Assembly (NCBI GenBank): GCA_023525715.1
Contig: CM042016.1
Span: 64,349,382 to 64,413,381 of the forward strand
Origin: Cichorium intybus
Taxonomy: Eukaryota > Streptophyta > Magnoliopsida > Asterales > Asteraceae
Reading direction: 5' to 3'
Length of the DNA: 64,000 bases
Shown here: piece by piece, positions 12,151-23,990 of the stretch
How positions within the stretch are numbered: position 1 is the first letter of the stretch
How the letters are laid out: every line of letters starts with the position of its first letter
Made by a program: the position numbers and the translations under genes
Notes under the pieces: model-generated
Database searches by the model: none
What the model was told of the DNA's origin: nothing
The model's input: only the letters and a program-made list of their open reading frames with translations

Positions 12151-15100
12151 CAACTAAGAAATCTAAAAGTTGCAACGAGCCTGACTAAACCATAGATTCC
12201 ATTTACTACACTAAGAATGATCCGGTATACTCGGGGTCCAACTTTCCAGTACATTGGTACCTTAACAACAAAACTCTGACCGATAACCTCAGTCCTAACA
12301 CTGCATATTATCATGATTCTTCTTCCGGCTCAAAACGGTCTACAATCTCTTCCTGAAAACACAGAAGTCCTGATACCTTCTCCCGTACGACTTCTTGCAC
12401 CAGAGACCATTTCTCGTGTGCTAACCATTATCATAAAGGACTCTACCAACGTTACATAGGAGACTGCAACTCCCACCAAACAACGAACGTAATCCCGAAG
12501 AAACTCCTTCGAGCGTCTACATTGATCTCTCCATTCAGCCATCCTTCTAAGGGTGATGCACAATACTGAAACAAAGTTGAGTGTCGAAAACTTTACTAAC
12601 CTTCTCCTAAACTCCTAAGTGAGCTGCACCTCATTACCTGATATCACCATCCAGTGCACCATATCGGTGTACCTTCTCCCGAGCCTTAACATCATCCACC
12701 TTTCGTAGACCGACATACTATAATAGACTAAAAGCGAGCACTCATGCTCCATCGGTCTACGACATACTAGATTTCATCAACACACTGAGGGGTTCCTTAG
12801 TACTTCCACGATGAACCCATATATGCATGCCTCCAAATTCCACCTCAGAAATCTTCGGAGACCAAATTAGCTACAAGTCTTTTCATGATTGGCCTTGACC
12901 TTCCCACCAATCAAACACCTCTCCACTTAACCAATCCCACTTCCTTACCGGCCAGATCACCAATAATCCTCTCAAATATCATACACATCCCTGTCACCCC
13001 TCGGGTAGATGAAAAACTTGACACAAACTCTTTGTTCATTACCGCACAAAATGCCCCGCCCATATTTGACATCCAAAGCGACCATAATGGGTTAGCCAAC
13101 CTCCGCTAACCTCACCCCACAACCTTCATTTACCGAACTATCTCACCTGAAGGTGTTCCCTTCCACAGTTCCCCGTCTAAACCCTTTTCTTGAATCCGAT
13201 TTGTCTGGCCTTCAGGTCATCCTGATCCGCCCCTAGATTTCATTCTTACCAGCTAAACACTCATCAACAAAATCAAGGTAGTCTTCATCTCAACTAGTTT
13301 GGAAAATGTGATCATGGAGGGGTCCATAATCATCTCCCATCCTACTGAATAATCTAAGGGTACTAATCCTCGGCACCTAAATAACCATTATCTCTTCCCA
13401 TACAGAAATCATCTTCCCCACAAACCAATCTGACCAATCAGCCCGCTGTAACCGTATCTCGTACTTGTGGGAACACGGCGCAGTATTGCTACAATAAAGG
13501 ACCCGACACTCCCGACCAGCACGAAGTACTCACCAGAATACAACACAGTACCACCTCAACATAGCACACTCCATCCGACAACACCCTATCTCGCACCGGG
13601 GCACGAAGCGGCACAACCTTGAACAGGGCACAGTACCGGAGTACCCACGTGAGATACCAATCCTCCAAGACGTAGAGTCCTTAATCAATCACTAAACCAA
13701 TAAGACCCAATGCTCCTGGCCAACACTTATCCTTGTTCCTAGAATCCCTTATATTCTCCGAATAACATAACCCTCGTCATGTCTTGATCTCATCGTTGCT
13801 TAATATGTTGCTTCCATGCTGATCCTTCCCAATTGATACATAATCTCACCAAAACGTTTACTCAAAACCTTGCTCCGACCCCTTCCATACTTCCGCCCAG
13901 CCTTTCCTGCCTTGGAAAGCTTCTCGGCTCACGATCATTTCCTTCCTTGAAACTATTGACTTGCGCTCTTGAGATGAGCTGTCACATATGACACATTCCT
14001 TATTTCAAAGGCTTTTGTCCTATACGTATAACTCTTGTTGAAGCCTGAAGTAGTTTCCCGGTCTCTGAATAATTCCTCTGTATCAATCCTTCTGAGTATC
14101 AGTCCATGCAAGCAGAACCCTTGCCCAAGTCACCATAGCTTGCGCAATCTTGCGATCGAACCAACAGGTTGCATTGTCTTCTCAATCCGGCGTCTCACCT
14201 TCCATGCTCTGCCCTTTTTATACCAAAACTCGACTCTCTCGCTCCCACAGCTGTCAAGGTATTGAATTGCAACGAAATGCAATTGTCCGACATTCTCCAC
14301 GCATTGACGAGAATAATCAAAACTCCTAAAGAGGTGACCATGCTTTCCTAGCGTGGCCAAGATCCATGCCTCTTAGTCATTTATACTACTAATCGCATCC
14401 TTGAAGTCACGGAATTTCCTTCACTCAAAGCTGTTCCAAACATCTTTATCCCAAGTTGAAAAGCTACTCGATGCATCAATAACCACTTACCAGATACCGC
14501 CCTCCATCTTCCTCCTCAAGATACAACTTTCCATCTCCCTAAGGCCTTCACCCCTGCCGAGCGAGCTCCCTGCCCTACCAGGTCACGGGTATCCCTTCCC
14601 ATGCCGTCTCCCTCATCGCCATGAGACTTCTATCCTCAATGGCCGATTATATCACACTGGGAACCCTTCTTCCCTTTCCACTTCAACCCTCTACTTTTGG
14701 TTATCTGTTCAAGAAGTCATATTTTGTGGGTCTTCATCCCATACGTCACACACTACATGCATTCTTCACCATACATTGCACGTAGTCTCCAATTACTCTA
14801 TCTTCAGCTGGGTAACAGGAACTCCAAGGTCCATCAGCTTCAGCAGCTGGATGGGCCCTTCCTGCTCTTCGAGTGACACAAGTCGACATAATGTCAGAAC
14901 GTAAATCAATCCAGATTCTCGTCCATCTCCCAAAAGGAGTACCTGGTAATCCTCTGGAACCTATCTGTAGATTCCCAAGCCACGGTTTCTAATTAGCTGC
15001 CAATCCATTCTCCCTCTATCTTCATAACCCAAGCTAACCCAAGTCCAATGCTTGGTAATTCGTAATGCAGGTACTTCCATAATCCAGTAGTTGAGCTATA

Positions 15101-16295
15101 CTTGCATTAAACTTCATTTCTTCTCATAGAACAGCAACTCTCCCCCACTTGGAGTCTGAACTAATACCTAGTGCTGATCGCGATCGATCAGCGCCTCGAG
15201 CCTTTGCAACCAATCAAATCCTCATATGATGCTGTTTTAGTCCATTGGAAAGGAATAAGGTCTATCGGGATTCACATCCATAGACCCTTGTAACATCGAC
15301 ATGCAAAACCCAGATGCGTCGACTAGCAACCCGGATACATCTCCTAACCCATTGCTGTCAATCATAACCCTCGTTGATACCTCAACGACAATAAATTTCT
15401 GCACCTTATGATCTATCCCGATCTACCTCAATCGGTCACACGCGAAACTACTCCTGGTCCACTCTTCATCGCCACGATGAAGACGTGTACTTTCCTTTTC
15501 CCACTAATCCATAATGTGAATCATACCTGATTCTCTACTCTACCCGGTTCCTTAGAATTTTGAGTAACTCTTCCTGACTCAAGTATGAATCATGTGCTTT
15601 CGATAGTACGGGCCCTATACTACCTTCCACACCTATTCGTACTTGTTTCAGAATTTGTCCCCCAATACTCTAATTGACCACTCACTCATCTATTCGACAT
15701 TGGTATTCATACGGTCTCGCACCCAAGTGCCTAACACTCATCCTAGGCTACCTAGGATCTCACACCCCACGCGTGCCTAAAAGCACTTCTGCAAACACCA
15801 GCAGATCACCTCACAGACACACAGTCGTACGCAATCGAGAATAAGATATACGTTTAAATAAATGATCTTACCCTAAAGTCACAACCAAACAAGGAACATC
15901 TAGTAAGGCCAGACCAAGAATTCTTAGGCTATCTTATCCTTATTGTATATAACCTAATAGCGTTCACTAAGCAACCTAACAGTGTTAGAATAGATTCTAA
16001 AGCAGCACATAGTAACGTATAACAGACAGTAAGGCATCCTAATCCAAGCAATTATAGCATGCATTTTAGACTAGGTTCCATGCCTACTTTCTAGCATAAC
16101 ACATATCATCACATAACACAAACTTGGCATGGGTAATTGGGAATCACAAAACTTACTTGAGCTCGGTTGACGGTTCGCATCACATCACCTTTTATTTTAT
16201 GAATTTTTCAAAAATCGTTTTCTTAACGAAAATCTCTCAGTCCTAAGTTTGAGTTTGGATTCCCATTACAGTTCATCCAAAGCCCTCAAACCAAG
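12151..16295 (-). mobile_element. degenerate interior of the Tekay-like element
   Basis: No continuous pol frame survives. About 12900-13100 on the minus strand has a weak reverse-transcriptase-like string (MNKEFVSSF) near where the RT palm should be, but the FIDD motif and RNase H core were not found. About 15590-15650 resembles the complement of 31730-31780 in the leader of the 29254-36715 element, so 15.5-16.3 kb is probably untranslated leader or gag region. The many open frames on both strands (for example 14401-14904) show no domain and are treated as noise. Confidence 0.5.
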
Positions 16296-16307
16296 GCTCT
16301 GATACCA
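16296..16307 (-). other. primer binding site of the Tekay-like element
   Basis: The minus strand reads TGGTATCAGAGC, complementary to the 3' end of initiator tRNA-Met, four bases inside the LTR end at 16311. Confidence 0.9.
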
Positions 16308-16310
16308 ATT

Positions 16311-18177
16311 TGTAACGCCCCAAAATCTCAATAATAAAATTTCATTTATACTAAGGTTCCAACAAAATCTTTATTAAAAAATTAATATTGTTTCGACATA
16401 GTTATTAAACCAACAGCAAAAGTATTTAAAAATCATAACATAAAACATTAAATTGGTCCCATGAGTGCGATGCGCTGTCGTCAAGCCTTGCCCTTCCCTT
16501 TGTCATTTGAAGAACCTGAAAATGTTTTAAAATCAACGGGTAAGCACAAAGCTTATACTTAACTGAAATCAGAATTATATCTGAAAATCAGAAGCAACAA
16601 AAGGTCAAAGCAAGCATCAAACACAATCCAAACATCCACAAGATCATTCAAAAGCTTAAAATACCGAAAAGAAGCAATTACTAATAGACAAACGATTCAT
16701 TAACCAAAAACTCAGATCCAAAGGTTCAAAACAGTAACCCACCTATCCAAAACAGAAACTAAGACTAAATATCAATGGTTGTCACACCCAAAGACACTAG
16801 CCAAATATTACTAACTATGAAACTACTTGAAAATTAAAAAGAAAAACATAAAATACCAAATGATGGCTGTTGAAAGTTGAATCTCGAAGTCAAAGAGGCT
16901 TGGGAGTTGTTCCTATGCCAGATCTTTGCTGCATTTTTCGACCTAAAACCCTCTATTTATAGTTGCAAAAATCACGAGGCCACGCCGCGCACAAATGAAT
17001 TACGCGGCGCGCGTATGGGGTTATCCCCGTTTTTTCGGCATTTGAATGTTCTCCACCGCCTCATCACCGCGTCGCGTCTTTGTGAATCCCAAGGCACGTG
17101 TGCGAATTTGCCTAATATTGCCTTGATCTTCACACTTCTTCCAAATTGTACGCTTTTGGTCCCTGTTTTCATCTTTTTCTTGCACAATAGCACTAGCACA
17201 AAAGTGAGTAATACTAGTAGATATATAATATAAATTCACTAATAATAGGGCTCAACAATGACTAAAATATTTGATATTACTAGGCGTTGTCAGATGCCTA
17301 AGATGCAACGTCACATAGTAAGGTGAGGATACTCACCTGATTTGTAACCGAGCGGATATACTCTAATATCCCAACTAAGCTCGTCCAATCACCTAAATCC
17401 CACATACACAACATATTAATCACTGACCAAACTCCTATAGACTTTCCTAAAGGTCAGACCCAACATTTGCCACAAAACAAGGGTCGAAAGTAAATTCCTG
17501 GTCAAACAGCCGGTCGTTGCAGCGCGGCTTCTCCCTTTCCGCGTCGCGGACTACCGTCGCATACATACGGGGTTTACCCGAATCCGCGTCGCTGACATAA
17601 GCAGTCCGCATCGCGGACTCGTAATAGTCTGAACTCCCTCTTAGCCCTTAATCAATACAGCCATCTATTAGGGTTCCTCTCTACACCCTTCCTGAGATCA
17701 GAAACTACCCTACAATCACTTTCTTATGGACATGCAAGTCCATGTATGTCCATGGTCCAAAACCCTAAGTGTTACAAGTCATCTAAGACTACTAACCAAG
17801 GGATAACACCATATGACGGGATGAAATGGAAAGTCAGAAGAGTAGATCTTCTTACCTTACTTCTAAAAAATGGAGTGATGCACACGATCCGTTACAAGCC
17901 TTCTTTCACGCCGTATCTCCTTCTTCCAATCTCCCAAAACCTTCAAAGCCTTGAAACAGAAGAGCCTCTGCCAAAACCAGTCGCCTCTACTCCAGAAAAC
18001 CTCCAAAAACACGAACCCTAGGGTTGGGACCCTTTATATAGGGGTTTAAATCCAAATTAGGGTTTTTCACATCTACGGCGCACCGTGCCGCGGTCCACCT
18101 TATACCGCGCCTTGCGTACCGGTCATTCGCAAATCCAGATCCCTCCCGAGCCGCACTGCGGTGGAACGGGTCTTACA
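16311..18177 (-). mobile_element. 5' LTR of the Tekay-like element, 1867 bp
   Basis: On the minus strand it begins at 18177 and ends with GGGGCGTTACA at 16311. A TATA box (CTATATAAAGGG) lies at about 18030-18042, preceded by GC-rich U3 sequence (18070-18160). About 16558-17292 resembles the solo LTR at 8560-9535, so an older LTR fragment is probably embedded here; its left terminus is not recognisable. Confidence 0.8.
16558..17292 (-). mobile_element. truncated relative of the 8560-9535 solo LTR
   Basis: Shares with 8800-9535 the order ACTGAAATCA..., CAAAGGTTCAAAACAGTAA (GAAGGTTCAAAACAGTAA there), ATGGTTGTCACACCCA, CCTCTATTTATAGTTG, a CCGCG-rich block, TTATCCCCGTTTT, and the end TGATATTACTAGGCGTTGTCA. 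No 5-bp duplication or left TG end is visible, so it is truncated or arose as a module shared by both LTR families. Confidence 0.6.
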
Positions 18178-18182
18178 GGGAC

Positions 18183-18379
18183 GTTGTGTTGCTGACGTAG
18201 CATACTGTTAGTGGACCATATATCACGCACATTTAATGCCCTTGGGACCACAATCAGTATAAATACCATAATCCAAACGGTTACAATCTTTACGCGTAAA
18301 AACTCTCCAAAGTCCCTCTACAAACTCATCTGAATACTCCTCAATGTTCATCTTCTTCCTCCTTCACAAATCATCAACA
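18183..18379 (+). promoter_or_regulatory. candidate internal promoter and leader upstream of the post-pol ORF
   Basis: A TATA-like AGTATAAATACC at about 18259-18270 lies some 110 bp upstream of the ATG at 18380, with a CT-rich leader (CATCTTCTTCCTCCTTCAC) between. It resembles a core promoter for the ORF that follows; a retroelement would not need one if that ORF were expressed from the genomic RNA. Confidence 0.35.
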
Positions 18380-21300
18380 ATGGTTGCTACTCATGATGCT
18401 GCTTCATCCCAAAGCCCCGAGGAAGGTATGTCTATTCCCACCCTCAAGTCACAAGCCTCTAACTACCTTCTTCGAACCGATCTAGCCTTATACCCTGAAC
18501 CTTTCGATGCTTTGCTTGAGTGTCTAAACACTCTGTTCTTGCTTATGCACCAACTGTTTGCCCGGCTGTTCAGCAACATTAGTGTATATAGCTCACTATA
18601 TAGCCATTCTTACCCACAATCCAGAAACCCATCCTGAAACCATAACCTGTAAAGCCATTCAATCTGACAATACCATCAAACGACTCAAACTCAACAAACG
18701 TTGTTTTGCCAAGGCCCTTCGCATTCCCCCACCAGAAACTCTTATCGTTCCCTTACTTGAAGACTTCTGGGAATGTTCAACTCTATGGGTTACACACCAA
18801 AAATTCAGACTCCCGGTAGCTTCAAGAAGAATAAGCTTTGGGGTTTAGGGTTTAGGATTCTTCGGCATCTTTCTAAATGTGTATCTGGTCACACTTCGGG
18901 TCTTAATTCTACAAGTCAGACCTTCATGGGCGTACTCTACGGTATCTACTATGATGTGGAGGTAGACTTTGCATGAATTCTTTGGGCTGATTTCTGTTCT
19001 CATGTCAATCACAAAAAAGGGGAACATAAATTTCAAATGCAAGGTTCTAGGCAATTATCGTTGACGAAGCATACCAAAGATCAATTATTCCTTATGACTC
19101 TAATCTTGAAATGATGACCTATGGTTCTATTCATATTCCTCCTGTGAATGAGAATGAATCTGGTTGTGCTCAAATCGCACCTACTATGATATCCAAAGTC
19201 CTACTTCCTAATATTGTCATTGACAAATATCAGACTACTCTTACCCTGCCATACCCTGTCCGAGACTTGGCTGCTTAACACCAAACTGAATGGGCATCTA
19301 TGCTTAGGGGCAAGAAGAAGACCATTGGAGGTCCTAGTGGTCCAAAAGAGAAGGTTGTGCAGAAAAGGAAATCTCCTGAACAACCACCAAAACGAACCAT
19401 CCTTAAGAGAATCAAACAATAGGTGGTTATTCAAGAATCTTCAGATTCATAAAATACCATTTCTGATAAAGAGGAAGCTGAAGAAATACCTCAACAATCA
19501 CATATTCATGAAACACACATTCCTTCACCCCCTCCTCAATCTCAAACTGAAACTCCACCTACAACAGCGCCAGTCACCTCAACAATAGAAACACCACCCA
19601 TATCTGAACCAATCACTTCAGAACCCATTAGATCTGAATCCCTCACTACTTCCACTCCTCTCACCACCACCATATCTACCAGCTCTTCGGATGTTCCTCC
19701 CATCTCATCATTTCGGATACTCTACTATCTTCTTCACCCATCACTACAACACCCATTACATCCACAACAGAACCCCCCATATCCAAAGCTATAACTATAT
19801 CCACACCAACCACATTGGAACCATTTATTGCTTCTTTTGATCCCTTATTTTCCACCTTTTCAACTTCTGGTATTGATACCTCATTACCAGAATTTGAAAT
19901 CGAATACGATTTTGGAATTCCTCTATCATCTCCTCAATGACCACCAACTTCTGAGGAAGCAGTAAAAGTTTTTCACATGGATCCAATCTCCATGGACAAT
20001 CCAACTGATAATGATCTAAATGATGGTGATTTTGTATTAATCAAACAATACAGAACTCTCAATACCAAGCTGGACGTCATCTTGAAAAGTAAAACACGTT
20101 ACAATCCTGATCATCCTACTATAGTTGATGTGCATGCCAGCATAAAAGAAACCTCTAAGGAAATTCCAGAAAACCCTAAAACGATGATTCTGCAGTCCGA
20201 AAAGAAGATCATGGACAATCAACTTCTTATCCAAACTTCTATTGAACAAAAGCTGGCTTCGGATGTGAGTGATATTGATGCTAGATGCCAATCACTCCAG
20301 GAGTTCACAACCAAGAAGATAGATGATGTTGTTGCCATGTTTGAGTCTTCGGGTGCTGATCTAAAAATATTCATCGATGAACTTCGCACCGAGACTCAAT
20401 ATTTCAACAATCAATATAAAGATCATTTTGTGGGAGAATTAGAGATTGCTGAAGCTAGAATAGCGGAATTGACTGCTTCCCAATCTGCTTCAGCGGTTCA
20501 ATAGTTTGCTGCTGAAATTCGCAACACGAATGATACAATCATAGCAAATGTGGTCAACAACTTGAAGGGTGTTCTTCAGCCTCTTCTTCAAGTTGTCGAT
20601 CACATGCGAAAAGCTCATGTTGCCCAATCGGGACCAAGAACAATTGCTCAACATGATCCTCCGGTTCATCCTTCGCAAGGGGGAGAAACTAGTGGTTCAT
20701 GGTCCCGTGCCTTAACCGTTGCTATGACAACAACAACAACTTCAATCACACGACTCCAATTTCAACAAGTCAGGTAACTACCTTTTCCACCTTAACCACA
20801 ATTCCCCCAATTCTTACCTTCGGATTTACAAGACCTCCTCGAATGCAAAATCCAAATGTTCGAAAGGGAATTATCATCGGACCAAGTTCTTCGGGTCCAA
20901 CTTTTTCAATAATCACTTCCACCCATGGAACTGGACCTTCGGGGTCAGGGTCTTCCGGTCCTTCTGGATCAAGCCCTTTGGTTCTGCTGACAGTGTCAAA
21001 GGAGTGCTCATTGAGCAGAGTAAAGAAGAGAGACAAAAACAGAGAGAAGATGAATACACCATAATGTTGGTGATCAACTCCTTAACCCGTGGTCGACAAG
21101 GGACAACACAGGATCTTGGTCTCATCAACAAAATGTGGAATGATGAATAAATTGAAGCTCGCGGTTTTGGTGACTACAAAGTATTTAGTTGTGTTCCTCT
21201 GGTCAGCTATTCAATTGCCAACACCATATATGACCAACTCGACATCCCTTAAAATCCAAAGACCTTCTTATGTTTCCAATTCGTTAAGACAGTAAGAGAA

Positions 21301-22010
21301 AATAGCAGGGAAACATTCAGACTGAGAAAAATTTGCTTCCATGCTCATCTTATATAAGAACCAGAGGTCGTTTGGAGTTCGAAGAGGATTGTCAAAATAA
21401 TCTCTATGACCTAAGGTATTCTATTTGAAAATCCTTTTCAAAATATAGAGTACTTCGTTCTTAGAGGTTTGGATGAAGTAGAATCAAGGTTTACCGTTGC
21501 AGACTTTCCAATCATGAATCCTCATGATTTTATTTCGATGATGGAACTAGTAAGGTATCCGCTTCCTAATATTTCCCCATCAATGCCCATATTCAATAAG
21601 GCCAAGGAGTATATCGGAAATTTATTTTACTAATATATTAAACGCCTTGCTGAATATGACATCAACATTGCCAAGCTATTTAAAAATGAATTAGCTACCC
21701 CCATCTGTGTTGTTAAAAATCTAGGTGATTACGGAGATGGAGAAATTATCGATAAACCCTGGGGTGTAGTTTACAAGGGCAAGCTTTGTGATGGGTGAAC
21801 TGTAAGAAAGTTATTTGATATAGACTTCAAGGGTCTGTATCCAACTGAAGTCATAAGACTTGTTGCTGGTCGCACCTTGGCATGCAGCAAAAATACTTCG
21901 GTTGAAAGAAAGAAAATGAAAGAACACCTTGACTGGTGGCTGGCTGTCCGGAAGTGCATGGTTGAAGCCCATAAATGTCATTACTGCTAAAGCTTCGGAC
22001 GTCACTTCAC
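18380..22010 (+). pseudogene. degenerate long ORF of a SIRE-like Copia element (env-like position)
   Basis: A chain of frames, broken by stops and frameshifts, runs from an ATG at 18380 to a TAA near 21989. It lies after the pol spacer and directly before the PPT and 3' LTR, where SIRE-type Copia elements carry an extra 'envelope-like' ORF. Visible pieces: an N-terminal block (18380-18980), a Pro/Ser/Thr-rich stretch (19510-19940), a well kept 175-codon segment (19977-20504) rich in Glu, Lys, Ile and Leu with heptad-like spacing that suggests a coiled coil, a Gly/Ser/Pro-rich stretch (20780-20990), and a C-terminal part with DWWLAVRKCM (about 21933-21962). No signal peptide or clear membrane segment is seen. 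The product is not recognised; the env-like label is positional inference. Confidence 0.5.
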
Positions 22011-22024
22011 ACCAAGGGGGAGAT
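22011..22024 (+). other. polypurine tract of the SIRE-like element
   Basis: ACCAAGGGGGAGAT lies immediately before the TGTTG that starts the LTR, the usual priming site for plus-strand synthesis. Confidence 0.75.
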
Positions 22025-22467
22025 TGTTGAAGATAAATTTTTTGATGATGTGTCATGGTCCATCTAAAGACTCCAGCCATCCGAAGAAGTCAAGTTTTGT
22101 GCCAGAAGATCCGAAGGTCTCACACTGGAGGATCCGAAAGCTTTTGTAACAAACCTTATCCATTCAGTACAGTGTAATGTCAGACACATTGCTGTAATGT
22201 GATTGGATAGTACTTGGATAGAATATTCTAGTGTACTAGGTATCTTTATTGTACTATTGATATCACTGATCATGTATAAATATCAGTGATATCATCTGGG
22301 TCGGGTGTGCGTGTTATCTCACCAATTTTTAAAATCTCTCAAAGATCAATACAATCATTTGACACCTTATTCACTTAATTCATCAGTTCTTCGCTTTATT
22401 ATTTGTTGCTTGAATCATATCTCTGATATGATATTATATTTGCATTGTTCGAATTCTTTATCCAACA
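22025..22467 (+). mobile_element. 3' LTR of the SIRE-like Copia element (about 443 bp)
   Basis: Begins TGTTGAAGATAAA after the PPT and has a TATA-like ATGTATAAATATC at about 22273. The end is placed at TCCAACA (22467), because the next bases continue the coding sequence of a MULE transposase on the other strand. No 5' LTR partner is in the window, so the right boundary is inferred. Confidence 0.6.
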
Positions 22468-23990
22468 TAAGTATGTTGCTCGCAATACGTTTTAACCATC
22501 CAGTCATCATCTCATTTAGCCCTAGACATGTGCAAAACCCAAGGACATTTAATTTGTGATGATTTTACCTTTTTACCCTTCCTTATGTCCATATTAGGAA
22601 CCAATCCCCTACAAATAGCTCTCAACCAAATGTTGTCGTTTTTTACTACCTGCAATGCGCGTCTATATGAATAACGAGATTGGTAATGGCCTCCTTTACA
22701 TGTTTTTTATTTTCAAACGTCTCTCCAATTTTGAAGTTAGCTTCATGGACCTCACCTGCTGAACATTTGACTGGATTCAGCAGGTTGTTAATTGACAATT
22801 CACATTAACTACCACTTGTTGTGTAATTCCTAAAGTTATTAGTATCTATCACATCCATTGTTTGCAAGTGTTGAGCATGTTATTCTGTATTACCAAAAAC
22901 CTCCACCATAGGGTCGACTACACTATGGAATTCATCCATGTCGACCTCTACTTCGTTCATCATCTCATGTTCGTCTAGTATGAAATCGCTATCCATACTA
23001 CCTTCATCATTTGAAGAATTTTCACTGGACCCATTACCATGATTCGTATAACCAGCATTGTTGGGTACACCAAATCCATACTCCATGTCGTATTCATCCT
23101 CTACGATAAGATAGTAATCTTTTCGAAATTCCTATCATACGAAATCTTTGTGTAATGCAGATCAAATAACGAATCATGATAGTCAACCCCATCTGTCTCA
23201 ACACCATCCATGTCAGCTACCTCATATCAACAGGCTCTATGACCACAACGTCTGTGTCCACATCCTTTATGACAATGGGTATTGTGTCATCTTGAATTCC
23301 AGTTGCTTCATTGTTGGGCTCAATTTGGTTATCAACAATAACACCTTGTGTGGGACTAGGCAAGACTTCCATGGCACTCACAACTTTTGGACCATATAGA
23401 ACCATGGCTACACACGCTAACTCAGTCACAACTTTGCTGTTACAATCGGATTCATTAGAAACTACGTTCAAATCAAAAGACAATTTTTGACTACACGACT
23501 TCATGAAGTTACCCTGTTTCTATTAGTTTAGAATTCAGGGGAAATAGGAAGCTCATCGTCTGATAAAAAATTCCTTAAAGGGGACTTTCCATAGGTAGCT
23601 AACAATGATCGACCATGTTCATAGTACATGGATAAGTCCTTACAGATTTTAACATAACAGGCTAAGATATTAACATTTTTTCACAAGCTAAAATAATAAG
23701 ACCTACATCAACGTCTAGTTTAGGCAGTTGAAAGTGGTAAAATACAGGTACCTCGACACTATACCCAATCTGTGCTAACATGGCATTCAACTCATATAGC
23801 AAAAACTCTTTGATGTCAACATTATCTATGTATGTTACAGTACCGTTCAATACGCTCTTGAAAGGGTTTACATAAATGCACCACCATGGTGGATTTCAAT
23901 AGTAAACAAGTTTGGTAAACCATCTGCGAAAAGGAAATCTAGATAGGGTTTCATTTTCAAACCCTGATTACACAATACATGCAGAACTAC
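22468..23990 (-). pseudogene. Mutator-like (MuDR/MULE) transposase N-terminal relic
   Basis: On the minus strand from about 23950 downward: HHGG (23880s), then after a frameshift YIDNVD and ELNAMLAQIGYSVEVP with YHFQLPKLDVDVGL (23662-23850), the PB1-like N-terminal module of plant MULE proteins. Next come acidic stretches ending DSDFILDEHEMMNEVEVDMD (22880-23086), then FENKKHVKEAI and KNDNIWLRAICRG (about 22620-22740), matching the MuDR DNA-binding region. The sequence ends against the Copia LTR at 22467; the DDE catalytic core and zinc finger are not present. Stops and at least two frameshifts are visible. The SIRE-like element probably inserted into this gene. Confidence 0.75.

Larger units (their letters stand above)
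10936..18177 (-). mobile_element. decayed Tekay-like Ty3/Gypsy retrotransposon, GGGAC duplication
   Basis: Both ends carry the 5-bp target duplication GGGAC (10931-10935 and 18178-18182). On the minus strand the order is 5' LTR (16311-18177), PBS (16296-16307), degenerate interior, integrase end (11724-12150) and a shortened 3' LTR (10936-11723). Integrase residues such as SPWKGVIRF and GPYRIVARVGKAA are of chromovirus (Tekay/Del) type. The two LTRs are unequal because of deletions described separately. It is inserted in the SIRE-like Copia remnant. Confidence 0.8.

Noticed and set aside
14401..14904. 167-codon plus-strand frame
   Set aside because: Antisense to the degenerate Gypsy interior, Ser/Pro/His-rich without domain; expected by chance in a relatively C-rich stretch.
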